This document shows, one piece after another, positions 1 through 6,507 of a stretch of DNA of 7,605 nucleotides. Positions within the stretch are counted from its first letter, which is position 1, and each line of letters opens with the position of its first letter. The notes under the pieces are model-generated. The model was not told where the DNA came from. It ran no database searches and worked only from the letters and a program-made list of their open reading frames with translations. The DNA comes from Actinomycetes bacterium (GTDB lineage Bacteria; Actinomycetota; Actinomycetes; Propionibacteriales; Nocardioidaceae). Location of the stretch: assembly GCA_029779385.1 (NCBI GenBank), contig JAKPAQ010000470.1, forward strand, positions 1-7,605, read 5' to 3'. The position numbers and the translations under genes are program-made.

Positions 1-593
1 GGACCGTCGACATCGAATACCGGTTTGGTTTTGCTGGCTCGCAATTCGGCGAACTCGAGGGCGTCGCCAACCGCACCGACTTCGACCTGACCACGCACAG
101 CGAACACTCCGGTCAAGATCTGTCGTACTTCGATCAGGCGAACAACGAGCGTTGGACTCCCTACGTAATCGAACCGGCGGCCGGCGTTAACCGCTCGTTG
201 ATGGCTTTCTTGGTCGACGCCTACTCCGAAGACGAGGCGCCCAACACCAAGGGCGGAGTCGACAAGCGCACCGTGCTCAAGTTGGATCCGCGGCTTTCAC
301 CGGTGAAGGCTGCGGTGCTGCCGCTGTCGCGCAACGAGGACTTGTCGCCGAAGGCGCGCGACCTGGCCGCGGAGTTGCGAAAGAACTGGAACATCGAGTT
401 CGACGACGCGCAAGCGATCGGCAAGCGCTACCGGCGCCAAGACGAAATTGGTACGCCGTACTGCATCACCGTGGACTTCGACACGCTCGACGATCAGGCC
501 GTCACGATTCGTGAACGCGACTCGATGTCGCAGGAGCGGATCGCCCTCGATCAGGTCACCGGCTATTTGGCCAGCCGATTGGTTGGCTGCTGA
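1..593 (+). CDS. glyS: Glycyl-tRNA synthetase, C-terminal part (5' end outside window)
   Basis: This is the last 196 codons of a cytoplasmic class II glycyl-tRNA synthetase, which charges tRNA-Gly with glycine using ATP. The frame is open from base 3 and stops at TGA 591-593. Visible in order are the late catalytic core ([15 protein letters not shown], bases about 45-90), the motif 3 region [14 protein letters not shown] with its class II arginine (about 171-212), and the anticodon-binding domain from [11 protein letters not shown] (about 294) to the end. That domain contains the typical [13 protein letters not shown] segment (about 420-460). This is the single-chain alpha2 type of actinobacteria and firmicutes, not the split alpha/beta glyQ-glyS enzyme. 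An ATG at 198 only opens an internal piece of the same frame, because homologous sequence continues upstream of it. The stop overlaps the next gene as TGATG. Confidence 0.96.
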   Translation, partial: TVDIEYRFGFAGSQFGELEGVANRTDFDLTTHSEHSGQDLSYFDQANNERWTPYVIEPAAGVNRSLMAFLVDAYSEDEAPNTKGGVDKRTVLKLDPRLSPVKAAVLPLSRNEDLSPKARDLAAELRKNWNIEFDDAQAIGKRYRRQDEIGTPYCITVDFDTLDDQAVTIRERDSMSQERIALDQVTGYLASRLVGC

Positions 594-1147
594 TGGGTCC
601 GGCAAGCAAGGTTCTTGTGGCCATGACCGCAGTCTTGGCCTTGGCCGCCTGCTCAAAGTCTGACGACGGACCGGCGAAGGTCGAGTTCGACGTACCTGGT
701 GGCGGACAAATTACTCAGCCCGGCACTGAACTGAAGTACGGTGCAACCGCCTTGGTTGCCTTCCCTGAAGGCAAGCCAACCGCGGCCCTGTCTCTACAGG
801 TCAAGTCCGTCGCTCCCGCGGGGCCAGGAGACCTAGAGATGTACTCCGTGCCCGATGACAAAGACGCCTATTACGTCCAAGTCGTGATCGGTAACCGCGG
901 TCCGGCCGCAGTCGATAGCGGCGAAGGCCTGCCATGGTGGTTGCGCGTTTCGGGGAACACTCAGGTTCCGCCGAGCACGGCTCCGGCTAGGTTCAAGCCC
1001 TGCCGCGCTCCGAAACTAACTTCGGTGATTCCGGCGGGCGCCTCGGCAGAGGGCTGCCTCCTATTTTTGGTCCCGGCAAAGTCCTTCGTGAAGTCGGTCG
1101 ACTTCCAGCCAAATGAAGAGGCCACTGCGGTTCGATGGTTGCCCTGA
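593..1147 (+). CDS. Secreted lipoprotein of unknown function
   Basis: A 184-residue predicted lipoprotein with no role I can name. The N-terminus has one lysine (K6), a short hydrophobic stretch (about residues 7-19) and a lipobox L17-A18-A19-C20. C20 should be diacylated and would anchor the mature protein to the outer face of the membrane. The mature part is polar at first, then rich in beta-prone stretches (L-S-L-Q-V-K-S-V, A-Y-Y-V-Q-V-V-I-G-N-R-G). The pattern resembles the Ig-like fold of DUF4352-type lipoproteins; this is inference from pattern only. C137 and C155 could form a disulfide outside the cell. I chose ATG 593 because later starts (GTG 617, ATG 623) would lose the lysine before the hydrophobic core. 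No Shine-Dalgarno site is visible, so translation probably depends on coupling to glyS through the 1-base TGATG overlap. The 3' end overlaps the dus gene by 13 bases. Confidence 0.85.
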   Translation: MGPASKVLVAMTAVLALAACSKSDDGPAKVEFDVPGGGQITQPGTELKYGATALVAFPEGKPTAALSLQVKSVAPAGPGDLEMYSVPDDKDAYYVQVVIGNRGPAAVDSGEGLPWWLRVSGNTQVPPSTAPARFKPCRAPKLTSVIPAGASAEGCLLFLVPAKSFVKSVDFQPNEEATAVRWLP

Positions 1148-2271
1148 CCGACGGCTTGACTCTTGGGAACGTAAGAGTGGACGTTCCGGTCGTACTTGCG
1201 CCAATGGCCGGTGTCACGAACGTGGCGTTTCGGCGACTGTGCGCCGAACAGGGCGCCGGACTCTACGTCTGCGAAATGATCACTAGCCGCGGACTCGTCG
1301 AGCGGGACAGAACAAGCCTGTCGATGCTGAGTTTCGCCGAAGGCGAGAAGGTTAAGTCCGTCCAGCTTTACGGCATCGACCCGCAGACCATCGGCGAGGC
1401 GGTTTCGATCCTGTGCGACGAGCACGGGGTGAATCACGTAGACCTCAACTTCGGTTGCCCGGTACCGAAAATCACCCGAAAGGGCGGCGGATCGGCGTTG
1501 CCATGGAAGGCGACGCTGCTCGGCGAAATCCTCGCCGCAGCAGTGAAGGCGGCCGCGCCATACGACGTGCCGGTGACAATCAAGACTCGCAAGGGTATCG
1601 ACGACGACCATCTGACGTTCTTGGATGCGGGCCGGATCGCCGAAGACACCGGTTGTGCTGCGATCGCCCTGCACGGTCGGACGGCGGCTCAGCACTACAG
1701 CGGCCAAGCCGACTGGTCGGCAATCGGTGAACTGAAGTCGGCCGTCACCATTCCGGTTTTGGGCAACGGTGACATCTGGGAAGCCGGCGATGCGCTCGCG
1801 ATGGTCGAGCAGACTGGCTGCGATGGCGTAGTCGTGGGTCGTGGGTGCCTCGGGCGGCCATGGCTGTTTCGAGACTTGGCCGCGGCGTTCACCGGCGAAA
1901 CGGTAGCCACGTTGCCGACCCTTGGCGAGGTCGCGAGGATGATGCGTCGCCACTGCGAACTGCTTGGCGATTGGCTTGGCGAAGAACGCGGCTGTGTCGA
2001 GTTCCGCAAACATATTGCGTGGTACCTAAAAGGGTTCGGCGCGGGTTCACGAATCCGAGATCAACTCGGCCGGGTGTCCTCATTGGCGATCCTCGACGAA
2101 CTCTTGGCCGACCTCGACCCGACCGAACCCTTCCCGGCGAGTGAGCTTGGCAAACCGCGTGGCCGTCAGGGTTCGCCGAAGAAGGTCGCGCTGCCAGACG
2201 GTTGGCTCCTAGACAGAGAAATGGCCGGCAGGTTGGACCCGTCGGCCGAACTGGCCATCAGCGGTGGCTGA
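1135..2271 (+). CDS. dusB: tRNA-dihydrouridine synthase, DusB type
   Basis: An FMN-dependent enzyme of 378 residues that reduces specific uridines in the tRNA D-loop to dihydrouridine with NADPH. The TIM-barrel core is complete. It has the FMN-binding start A-P-M-A-G-V-T-N (22-29), the active-site segment N-F-G-C-P (105-109) with catalytic C108, then K-x-x-x-K-G-G-G-S-A-L (112-122). T-I-K-T-R-K-G (148-154) carries the flavin-contacting lysine K150, H180-G-R-T is a tRNA/FMN site, and G-N-G-D-I (210-214) and G-R-G-C-L-G-R-P-W (235-243) bind the FMN phosphate. Residues from about 255 form the C-terminal helical tRNA-binding domain. Length and motifs match the nifR3/DusB branch; the exact tRNA position is not readable from sequence. 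Start ATG 1135 lies inside the last codons of the lipoprotein gene and gives the usual short lead to the first barrel strand; GAAGAGG about 12 bases upstream is at best a weak ribosome site. It ends at TGA 2269-2271. Confidence 0.95.
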   Translation: MVALTDGLTLGNVRVDVPVVLAPMAGVTNVAFRRLCAEQGAGLYVCEMITSRGLVERDRTSLSMLSFAEGEKVKSVQLYGIDPQTIGEAVSILCDEHGVNHVDLNFGCPVPKITRKGGGSALPWKATLLGEILAAAVKAAAPYDVPVTIKTRKGIDDDHLTFLDAGRIAEDTGCAAIALHGRTAAQHYSGQADWSAIGELKSAVTIPVLGNGDIWEAGDALAMVEQTGCDGVVVGRGCLGRPWLFRDLAAAFTGETVATLPTLGEVARMMRRHCELLGDWLGEERGCVEFRKHIAWYLKGFGAGSRIRDQLGRVSSLAILDELLADLDPTEPFPASELGKPRGRQGSPKKVALPDGWLLDREMAGRLDPSAELAISGG

Positions 2272-2292
2272 CTGTCCGCTTGCGCGTTGTGC

Positions 2293-2322
2293 TGGACTCA
2301 CCCGAGTTGGCTATGGGATACT
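2293..2322 (+). promoter_or_regulatory. Candidate housekeeping promoter for the small protein-smc unit
   Basis: A GATACT hexamer at 2317-2322 matches the -10 consensus at 4 of 6 positions. It is preceded by TGG (2314-2316), an extended -10 signature. TGGACT at 2293-2298 matches the -35 consensus at 4 of 6 positions, with an 18-base spacer. Transcription would begin near 2329. It lies in the only non-coding gap between dusB and smc, and the next gene has its own ribosome site, which fits a new transcription unit. This is pattern-based only. Confidence 0.4.
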
Positions 2323-2329
2323 GACAGTT

Positions 2330-2346
2330 GCAGCGTTGATCGCTGC
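2330..2346 (+). other. Short perfect hairpin in the dusB-to-small-protein gap
   Basis: GCAGCG (2330-2335) and CGCTGC (2341-2346) are perfect inverted arms around a 5-base loop TTGAT. The following stretch, 2347-2360, is pyrimidine-rich. It could be a weak terminator for the glyS-dusB unit, or a hairpin at the very 5' end of the transcript from the candidate promoter at 2293-2322, since the predicted start falls on its first base. The stem is short and there is no uninterrupted T run, so the role is open. Confidence 0.4.
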
Positions 2347-2363
2347 CATTTCATTCTCTTGAA

Positions 2364-2368
2364 AAGGA
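2364..2368 (+). promoter_or_regulatory. Ribosome binding site of the small protein
   Basis: AAGGA at 2364-2368, in an A-rich context, is followed by a 5-base spacer and ATG 2374. It is the clearest Shine-Dalgarno match in the first 6 kb. It favours ATG 2374 over the upstream in-frame ATG at 2287, which has no ribosome site and would add an unconvincing Cys/Trp-rich lead. Confidence 0.7.
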
Positions 2369-2373
2369 AAATC

Positions 2374-2541
2374 ATGGCGAAAGCGCTGTTCGGTCATGTT
2401 GGCGGCAACTCTGCTGCTGCCGCCCATGAAGTGGCTGTACTTCGTCGCCGGATTGCCGATCTGGAAGACGAAATTTCGCGATTGACTGCGGGAATCCACG
2501 ATCGAGAACTCGCTGAGATTCTCGAGACTGCTGCCCACTGA
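2374..2541 (+). CDS. Small heptad-repeat protein upstream of smc
   Basis: A 55-residue soluble protein beginning M-A-K-A-L-F-G-H-V-G-G. From memory, similar short proteins starting M-A-K-A-L-x-G-x-V-G are found in actinobacteria without a known function; I could not check this. After an alanine run (14-17) there is a strict hydrophobic heptad pattern at V20, L23, I27, L30, I34, L37 and I41 (spacing 3-4-3-4-3-4), with charged residues between (R-R-R, E-D-E). It should form a short amphipathic coiled coil of about three heptads, probably a dimer or a docking helix. A helix H-D-R-E-L-A-E-I-L-E follows, then a short tail. There is no signal peptide, membrane segment or cysteine. The smc start codon follows after only 16 bases without a visible terminator, so the two are likely co-transcribed. 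A link to SMC arms is speculative. ATG 2374 is chosen on its ribosome site. Confidence 0.75.
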   Translation: MAKALFGHVGGNSAAAAHEVAVLRRRIADLEDEISRLTAGIHDRELAEILETAAH

Positions 2542-2557
2542 TCGCTCGCGTTAGAAC

Positions 2558-5500
2558 GTGTATCTCAAATCGCTGACCCTGCGCGGGTTCAAGTCGTTCG
2601 CTTCCTCGACGACACTTTTGCTTGAACCCGGCATCACCGCAGTAGTTGGCCCCAACGGTTCAGGTAAATCCAACGTCGTTGACGCACTCTCTTGGGTGAT
2701 GGGCGAGCAGGGCGCAAAGTCGCTTCGCGGCGGCAAAATGGAAGACGTCATTTTCGCCGGAACTGCCGGCCGGGCGCCGCTAGGTCGTGCTGAAGTCGTC
2801 TTGACGATCGACAACTCAGATGGCGCGCTTCCGATCGAGTACACCGAAGTAACGATCAGTCGAACCATGTTCCGAAGTGGCGGTTCTGAGTACGCCATCA
2901 ACGGAAATACCTGCCGACTTTTGGACGTCCAAGAGTTGCTCAGCGACTCGGGCATTGGCCGTGAAATGCACGTCATCGTCGGCCAGGGCCAACTTGATTC
3001 AGTCCTGCGAGCGACGCCGGAAGAACGACGCGGCTTCGTCGAGGAAGCTGCCGGCGTTCTAAAGCACCGAAAGCGCAAAGAAAAGGCATTGCGCAAACTC
3101 GATGCTACGAAGGAAAACCTGACCCGGCTCAACGACTTGTTGACCGAGTTGCGTCGCCAACTTAAACCACTTGGCCGCCAAGCCGAAGTCGCGCGTCGCG
3201 CTCAGGGCATCCAAGCGACCGTCCGTGACGCGAAGGCCCGTTTGCTGGCCGACGACATTGTGGCAGCGAAGACGACGATCGAAACCGAACTCGCTGATGA
3301 GAGCACCCTGCGGGCGCGCCGCGAGGAGGTAGAGACGGCGCTAGCAAATAGTCGCCAAAGCGAAACTGAACTTGAGAACGCTTTGGCGGTAGATGCGCCG
3401 CTGTTGTCTCGTTCAAATGAGACGTGGCATTCGTTGAGCCGATTGCGTGAGCGACTTTCCGGTACGGCGAACGTGGCCCGTGATCGAGTCCGGTTGGCGG
3501 CGGACGTGTCGGCCGATCGAGTCGCTGGGCGCGACCCAGCAGAACTTGAAGCCGAGGCGCAGCGCGCTCAAGAGCGGCTCGCCGAAATGGAGACTGCGGT
3601 GGCGTCGTCCACCTTGGACCTGCAGACTGCGGTGGAAGCCCGCGCGCAAGCCGAAGCTACGTATGCCGAAGAAGAGAAGCGGATTGCCGGCCTGTTGCGC
3701 GCTGCTGCAGATCGGCGTGAAGGCCTCGCCCGATTGCACGGGCAGGTAAACGGTTTAACGAGCCGGGCGGCGGCCGCGGCCGAGGAAATCGGGCGACTGA
3801 CGAAAGCGCAAGCCGAAGCCGAGCGCCGCGCCGAGGAATCCCAGCACGAATTCAGCGCCCTCGAAAGCACCATCGCGGGCCTGAGCGTCGGCGAATCGGG
3901 ACTAGACGACGAACTGGATCTAGCTGAAACAGCGTTAGCTAAAGCAGAGGCAGAGGCGCAAACTTTGGCGACTCGTCGAAACGAAGTCGATCGGATCTTG
4001 GCTGCTGCCGAGGCGCGCAAAGAAGCGCTTGAATTGGGTCTGTCCCGAAAGGACGGTTCTGGCGCACTGCTCGCAGCCTCTGACCGGCTGAACGGATTGC
4101 TCGGTTCAGTTGCCACCTTGATCACGGTCAAGGCCGGGCATGAAACAGCGATCGGGGCGGCGCTGGGTTCTGCGGCCGACGCGGTCGCGGTCGATCGAGT
4201 GGACTCGGCCATCAGCGCCCTGCATCTGCTTCGCGACGAAGACTTGGGCCGCGCGGGCCTGTTGCTCGGCTCAGCGACCGGGACTGCACCAAATCAAGAA
4301 GACTGGCCCAAACTCCCAGCGGGCGCGAGTTATGCGATCTCGCTGGTTGAAGCACCGGCCGAACTCATTGCTGCGCTTACTCGAGTCCTTTTCAAGGTAG
4401 TAGTCGTCGACGACTTGACCGCAGCAAAAAAGCTCGTCGCCCAATTGCCCGACGTGACTGCGGTGACCGCTGACGGCGACCGAGTGGGTGCGCACTTTGC
4501 TGAGGGCGGTTCGACTTCGGCGCCAAGCCTGATCGAGGTGACGGCCGCGATCGAAGAGGTTGGTGCCACGATCGAAAAAGCGGTCCGAGATCGCGATTCT
4601 CTGCGGTTTGAGTCTGAACGTTCGGCGGCAGCGACTACCGCCGCAAACGAGCGGGTAGAGGCCGCGCTGGCGCAATTGCACGAATCGGACGCCTCCATGT
4701 CGGCGGTTGCTGAAAAGCTCGGCCAGTTGGGTTCGACCAGTCGCTCAGCGGCGGCCGAAGCAGGCCGGCTCCAAGGCGCAATCGAGGCAGCCGAGCAGGC
4801 GCGTGACCGTGATATCGCCGGGCTGGCTGAACTTCAGGAGCGGCTCACCGCCGCCGAGGAAGCGCCCGAGCAGGAACCAGACACCACCGAGATGGAACGG
4901 TTGGCTGAAGCTGCCTCGGTGGCTCGGCGCAGTGAAACCGAAATGCGGTTGGCTCTTCGGACCGACGAGGAACGGCAGAAGGCGACCGCAGCTCAGGTGA
5001 CTGCTCTGCTCGAGTCGGCCGCCGCCGAGCGACAAGCCCGCGAAAAGGCTCGTCTACTGGCACAGCGTCGGCGCCTGGAGGCCGAGATCGCCGCCGAGGT
5101 GCTCGCGGCCACCGAGTTGACCATTGATCGACTAGGCGAATCGCAAACCGCAGCAGACGCAGTTCGGCGCGAGGTCGAAGAGTCCCGCCGAACGCGCGAA
5201 GAGCAACTACGCAATGCGCGCACGAAGGTCCGCGAACTTACCGCAGATCTAGAAGCATTGACTGATTCGGTTCACAAAGACGAGATGGCTCGGGCGCAAC
5301 TTTTGGCTCGACTTGAGGGACTGCACGAGCGTGCCCTTGAGGAACTGGGCATGGAACCAGACGTGCTTGTTGCCGAGTACGGGCCAGACCAGTTGGTGTT
5401 GCCGATTGGCGAGACCGAACCGATCCCGTTCGATCGAACCGAACAGGCGAAGCGACTAAAGACGGCCGAACGCGAACTGGCGATGCTCGGCAAGGTGAAC

Positions 5501-6094
5501 CCGCTGGCCTTAGAAGAGTTTTCCGCTCTGGAGGAGCGTCACCAGTTCCTGTCCGAGCAACTCGACGACTTGAAAAAGACCCGCGAAGATCTGCTGGAGA
5601 TCGTTGAAGAAGTCGACGCCAAGGTTGAAAAGGTGTTCACCGAGGCCTGGCTCGACGTCGAGCGCGAGTTCAATCACGTGTTCGCGCGGCTTTTCCCCGG
5701 GGGAGAGGGCCGACTTGTCCTCACTGACCCGTCCGACATGCTCGCGACCGGCATTGACGTTGAGGCCCGGCCGCCTGGCAAGAAGGTGAAGCGTTTGTCG
5801 CTGCTTTCAGGTGGAGAGCGTTCCCTGGTGGCGGTGGCATTCTTGGTTTCGTTGTTCAAGGCCCGGCCAAGCCCGTTCTACATCCTCGATGAGGTCGAGG
5901 CGGCTCTCGACGACACAAACCTCGGCCGACTTTTGGAAATTTATGAAGAGTTGCGAGCCAACAGTCAGCTGCTGGTGATCACTCACCAGAAGCGGACGAT
6001 GGAAGTTGCCGATGCCCTCTACGGCGTTTCGATGCGCGGTGATGGTGTCTCCGCGGTGATCAGTCAGCGACTTCGAGACGAGGAATCGGCGTGA
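2558..6094 (+). CDS. smc: Chromosome segregation protein SMC
   Basis: The 1178-residue ATPase of the bacterial condensin complex, which with ScpA and ScpB extrudes and organises DNA loops so sister chromosomes can separate. All parts of the family plan are present. The N-terminal head opens with L-R-G-F-K-S-F and has Walker A G-P-N-G-S-G-K-S (31-38) and the Q-loop region V-G-Q-G-Q-L-D (141-147), then E-E-A-A-G-V. The first coiled coil spans about 165-498, the hinge about 499-655 (ending G-G-S-T-S-A-P-S-L-I-E-V), and the returning coil about 656-1010. The C-terminal head carries L-G-K-V-N-P-L-A, the signature L-S-G-G-E-R (1083-1088), Walker B Y-I-L-D-E with D1111/E1112, and the switch T-H-Q-K at 1142-1145. 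The length is close to the usual 1150-1200 residues, so the gene is intact. GTG 2558 is the only sensible start: an in-frame TAG at 2552-2554 closes the frame and the protein then begins canonically. No Shine-Dalgarno site precedes it. scpA and scpB are not in the window. Confidence 0.98.
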   Translation: MYLKSLTLRGFKSFASSTTLLLEPGITAVVGPNGSGKSNVVDALSWVMGEQGAKSLRGGKMEDVIFAGTAGRAPLGRAEVVLTIDNSDGALPIEYTEVTISRTMFRSGGSEYAINGNTCRLLDVQELLSDSGIGREMHVIVGQGQLDSVLRATPEERRGFVEEAAGVLKHRKRKEKALRKLDATKENLTRLNDLLTELRRQLKPLGRQAEVARRAQGIQATVRDAKARLLADDIVAAKTTIETELADESTLRARREEVETALANSRQSETELENALAVDAPLLSRSNETWHSLSRLRERLSGTANVARDRVRLAADVSADRVAGRDPAELEAEAQRAQERLAEMETAVASSTLDLQTAVEARAQAEATYAEEEKRIAGLLRAAADRREGLARLHGQVNGLTSRAAAAAEEIGRLTKAQAEAERRAEESQHEFSALESTIAGLSVGESGLDDELDLAETALAKAEAEAQTLATRRNEVDRILAAAEARKEALELGLSRKDGSGALLAASDRLNGLLGSVATLITVKAGHETAIGAALGSAADAVAVDRVDSAISALHLLRDEDLGRAGLLLGSATGTAPNQEDWPKLPAGASYAISLVEAPAELIAALTRVLFKVVVVDDLTAAKKLVAQLPDVTAVTADGDRVGAHFAEGGSTSAPSLIEVTAAIEEVGATIEKAVRDRDSLRFESERSAAATTAANERVEAALAQLHESDASMSAVAEKLGQLGSTSRSAAAEAGRLQGAIEAAEQARDRDIAGLAELQERLTAAEEAPEQEPDTTEMERLAEAASVARRSETEMRLALRTDEERQKATAAQVTALLESAAAERQAREKARLLAQRRRLEAEIAAEVLAATELTIDRLGESQTAADAVRREVEESRRTREEQLRNARTKVRELTADLEALTDSVHKDEMARAQLLARLEGLHERALEELGMEPDVLVAEYGPDQLVLPIGETEPIPFDRTEQAKRLKTAERELAMLGKVNPLALEEFSALEERHQFLSEQLDDLKKTREDLLEIVEEVDAKVEKVFTEAWLDVEREFNHVFARLFPGGEGRLVLTDPSDMLATGIDVEARPPGKKVKRLSLLSGGERSLVAVAFLVSLFKARPSPFYILDEVEAALDDTNLGRLLEIYEELRANSQLLVITHQKRTMEVADALYGVSMRGDGVSAVISQRLRDEESA
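6080..6084 (+). promoter_or_regulatory. Ribosome binding site of the thioesterase, inside smc
   Basis: GAGGA at 6080-6084 lies in the last codons of smc, 6 bases before GTG 6091. It supports the GTG start that overlaps the smc stop as GTGA, and points to coupled translation of the two genes. Confidence 0.65.
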
Positions 6095-6507
6095 GTCTGG
6101 CCGACTACCAGGCGACGTATCGAATCTCGACGCGCTGGGAAGACGAGGACGTTTACGGTCACGTCAACAACGTCAAGTACTACTCCTACTTCGACACTGC
6201 GGTGAATGGTTTTTTGATGGCGGCAACCGGTATCGACATTCGAACGTTGCCGGCCTACGGGATCGTGGCCGAGACTTCTTGTCAGTTCCGCCGCGAACTT
6301 CGGTTTCCACTCGACGTGATCGCGGGGCTAACGGTTACGAAATTGGGTAACTCCAGCGTCGTCTACGAGATCGCCCTGTTCCAAGGCGACGAGGAAGAAC
6401 CGGCAGCACTCGGACGCTTCGTCCACGTGTATGTCAGGGGTGACGATCGGGCCGTCACGCCGATCCCAGATCAACTTCGCGCGGTATTGACTCCACTAGC
6501 GCGGTAG
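6091..6507 (+). CDS. Acyl-CoA thioesterase, 4HBT/YbgC-FadM hotdog family
   Basis: A 138-residue single-domain hotdog-fold protein expected to hydrolyse acyl-CoA thioesters to free acid and CoA. The hallmark is R15-W-x-D-x-D-x-Y-G-H-V-N-N-x-x-Y near the N-terminus. D20 aligns with the catalytic aspartate (D17) of Pseudomonas 4-hydroxybenzoyl-CoA thioesterase, and G23-H24-V25-N26-N27 is the usual substrate loop at the start of the central helix. The middle (V-A-E-T-S-C-Q-F-R-R-E-L) and end (V-H-V-Y-V then I-P-D-Q-L-R) follow the family layout, and the length is typical. Hotdog proteins work as dimers or tetramers in the cytoplasm. The acyl substrate cannot be read from sequence. GTG 6091 is chosen for its GAGGA site and GTGA overlap with smc. 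The functional link with smc is unclear; sharing a transcript may be incidental. The 3' end overlaps the converging gene by 37 bases. Confidence 0.92.
   Translation: MSLADYQATYRISTRWEDEDVYGHVNNVKYYSYFDTAVNGFLMAATGIDIRTLPAYGIVAETSCQFRRELRFPLDVIAGLTVTKLGNSSVVYEIALFQGDEEEPAALGRFVHVYVRGDDRAVTPIPDQLRAVLTPLAR

Noticed and set aside
961..2013. 350-codon open frame on the minus strand across the lipoprotein end and dusB
   Set aside because: It lies opposite a dusB with every catalytic motif intact. Its translation shows no recognisable domain and has the Arg/Gln/His-rich look of an antisense shadow in GC-rich DNA.
2287..2373. In-frame upstream ATG that would extend the small protein by 29 residues
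   Set aside because: No ribosome site, a composition unlike the rest, and it would run through the promoter and hairpin; ATG 2374 has a good AAGGA site.
2551..3132. 193-codon minus-strand frame over the smc N-terminal head
   Set aside because: It lies opposite the Walker A and Q-loop coding sequence of smc, is Ser/Arg-rich with no domain, and has no ribosome site.
3591..3635. Direct repeat AGACTGCGGTGG at 3591-3602 and 3624-3635
   Set aside because: The copies are 33 bases (11 codons) apart and in frame inside the SMC coiled coil, so similar residues and codons explain them; there is no array or further copy.
3568..4212. 214-codon minus-strand frame inside smc
   Set aside because: Very rich in Ser, Ala and Arg, as expected from reading the Ala/Glu-rich SMC coiled coil backwards; no domain and no ribosome site.
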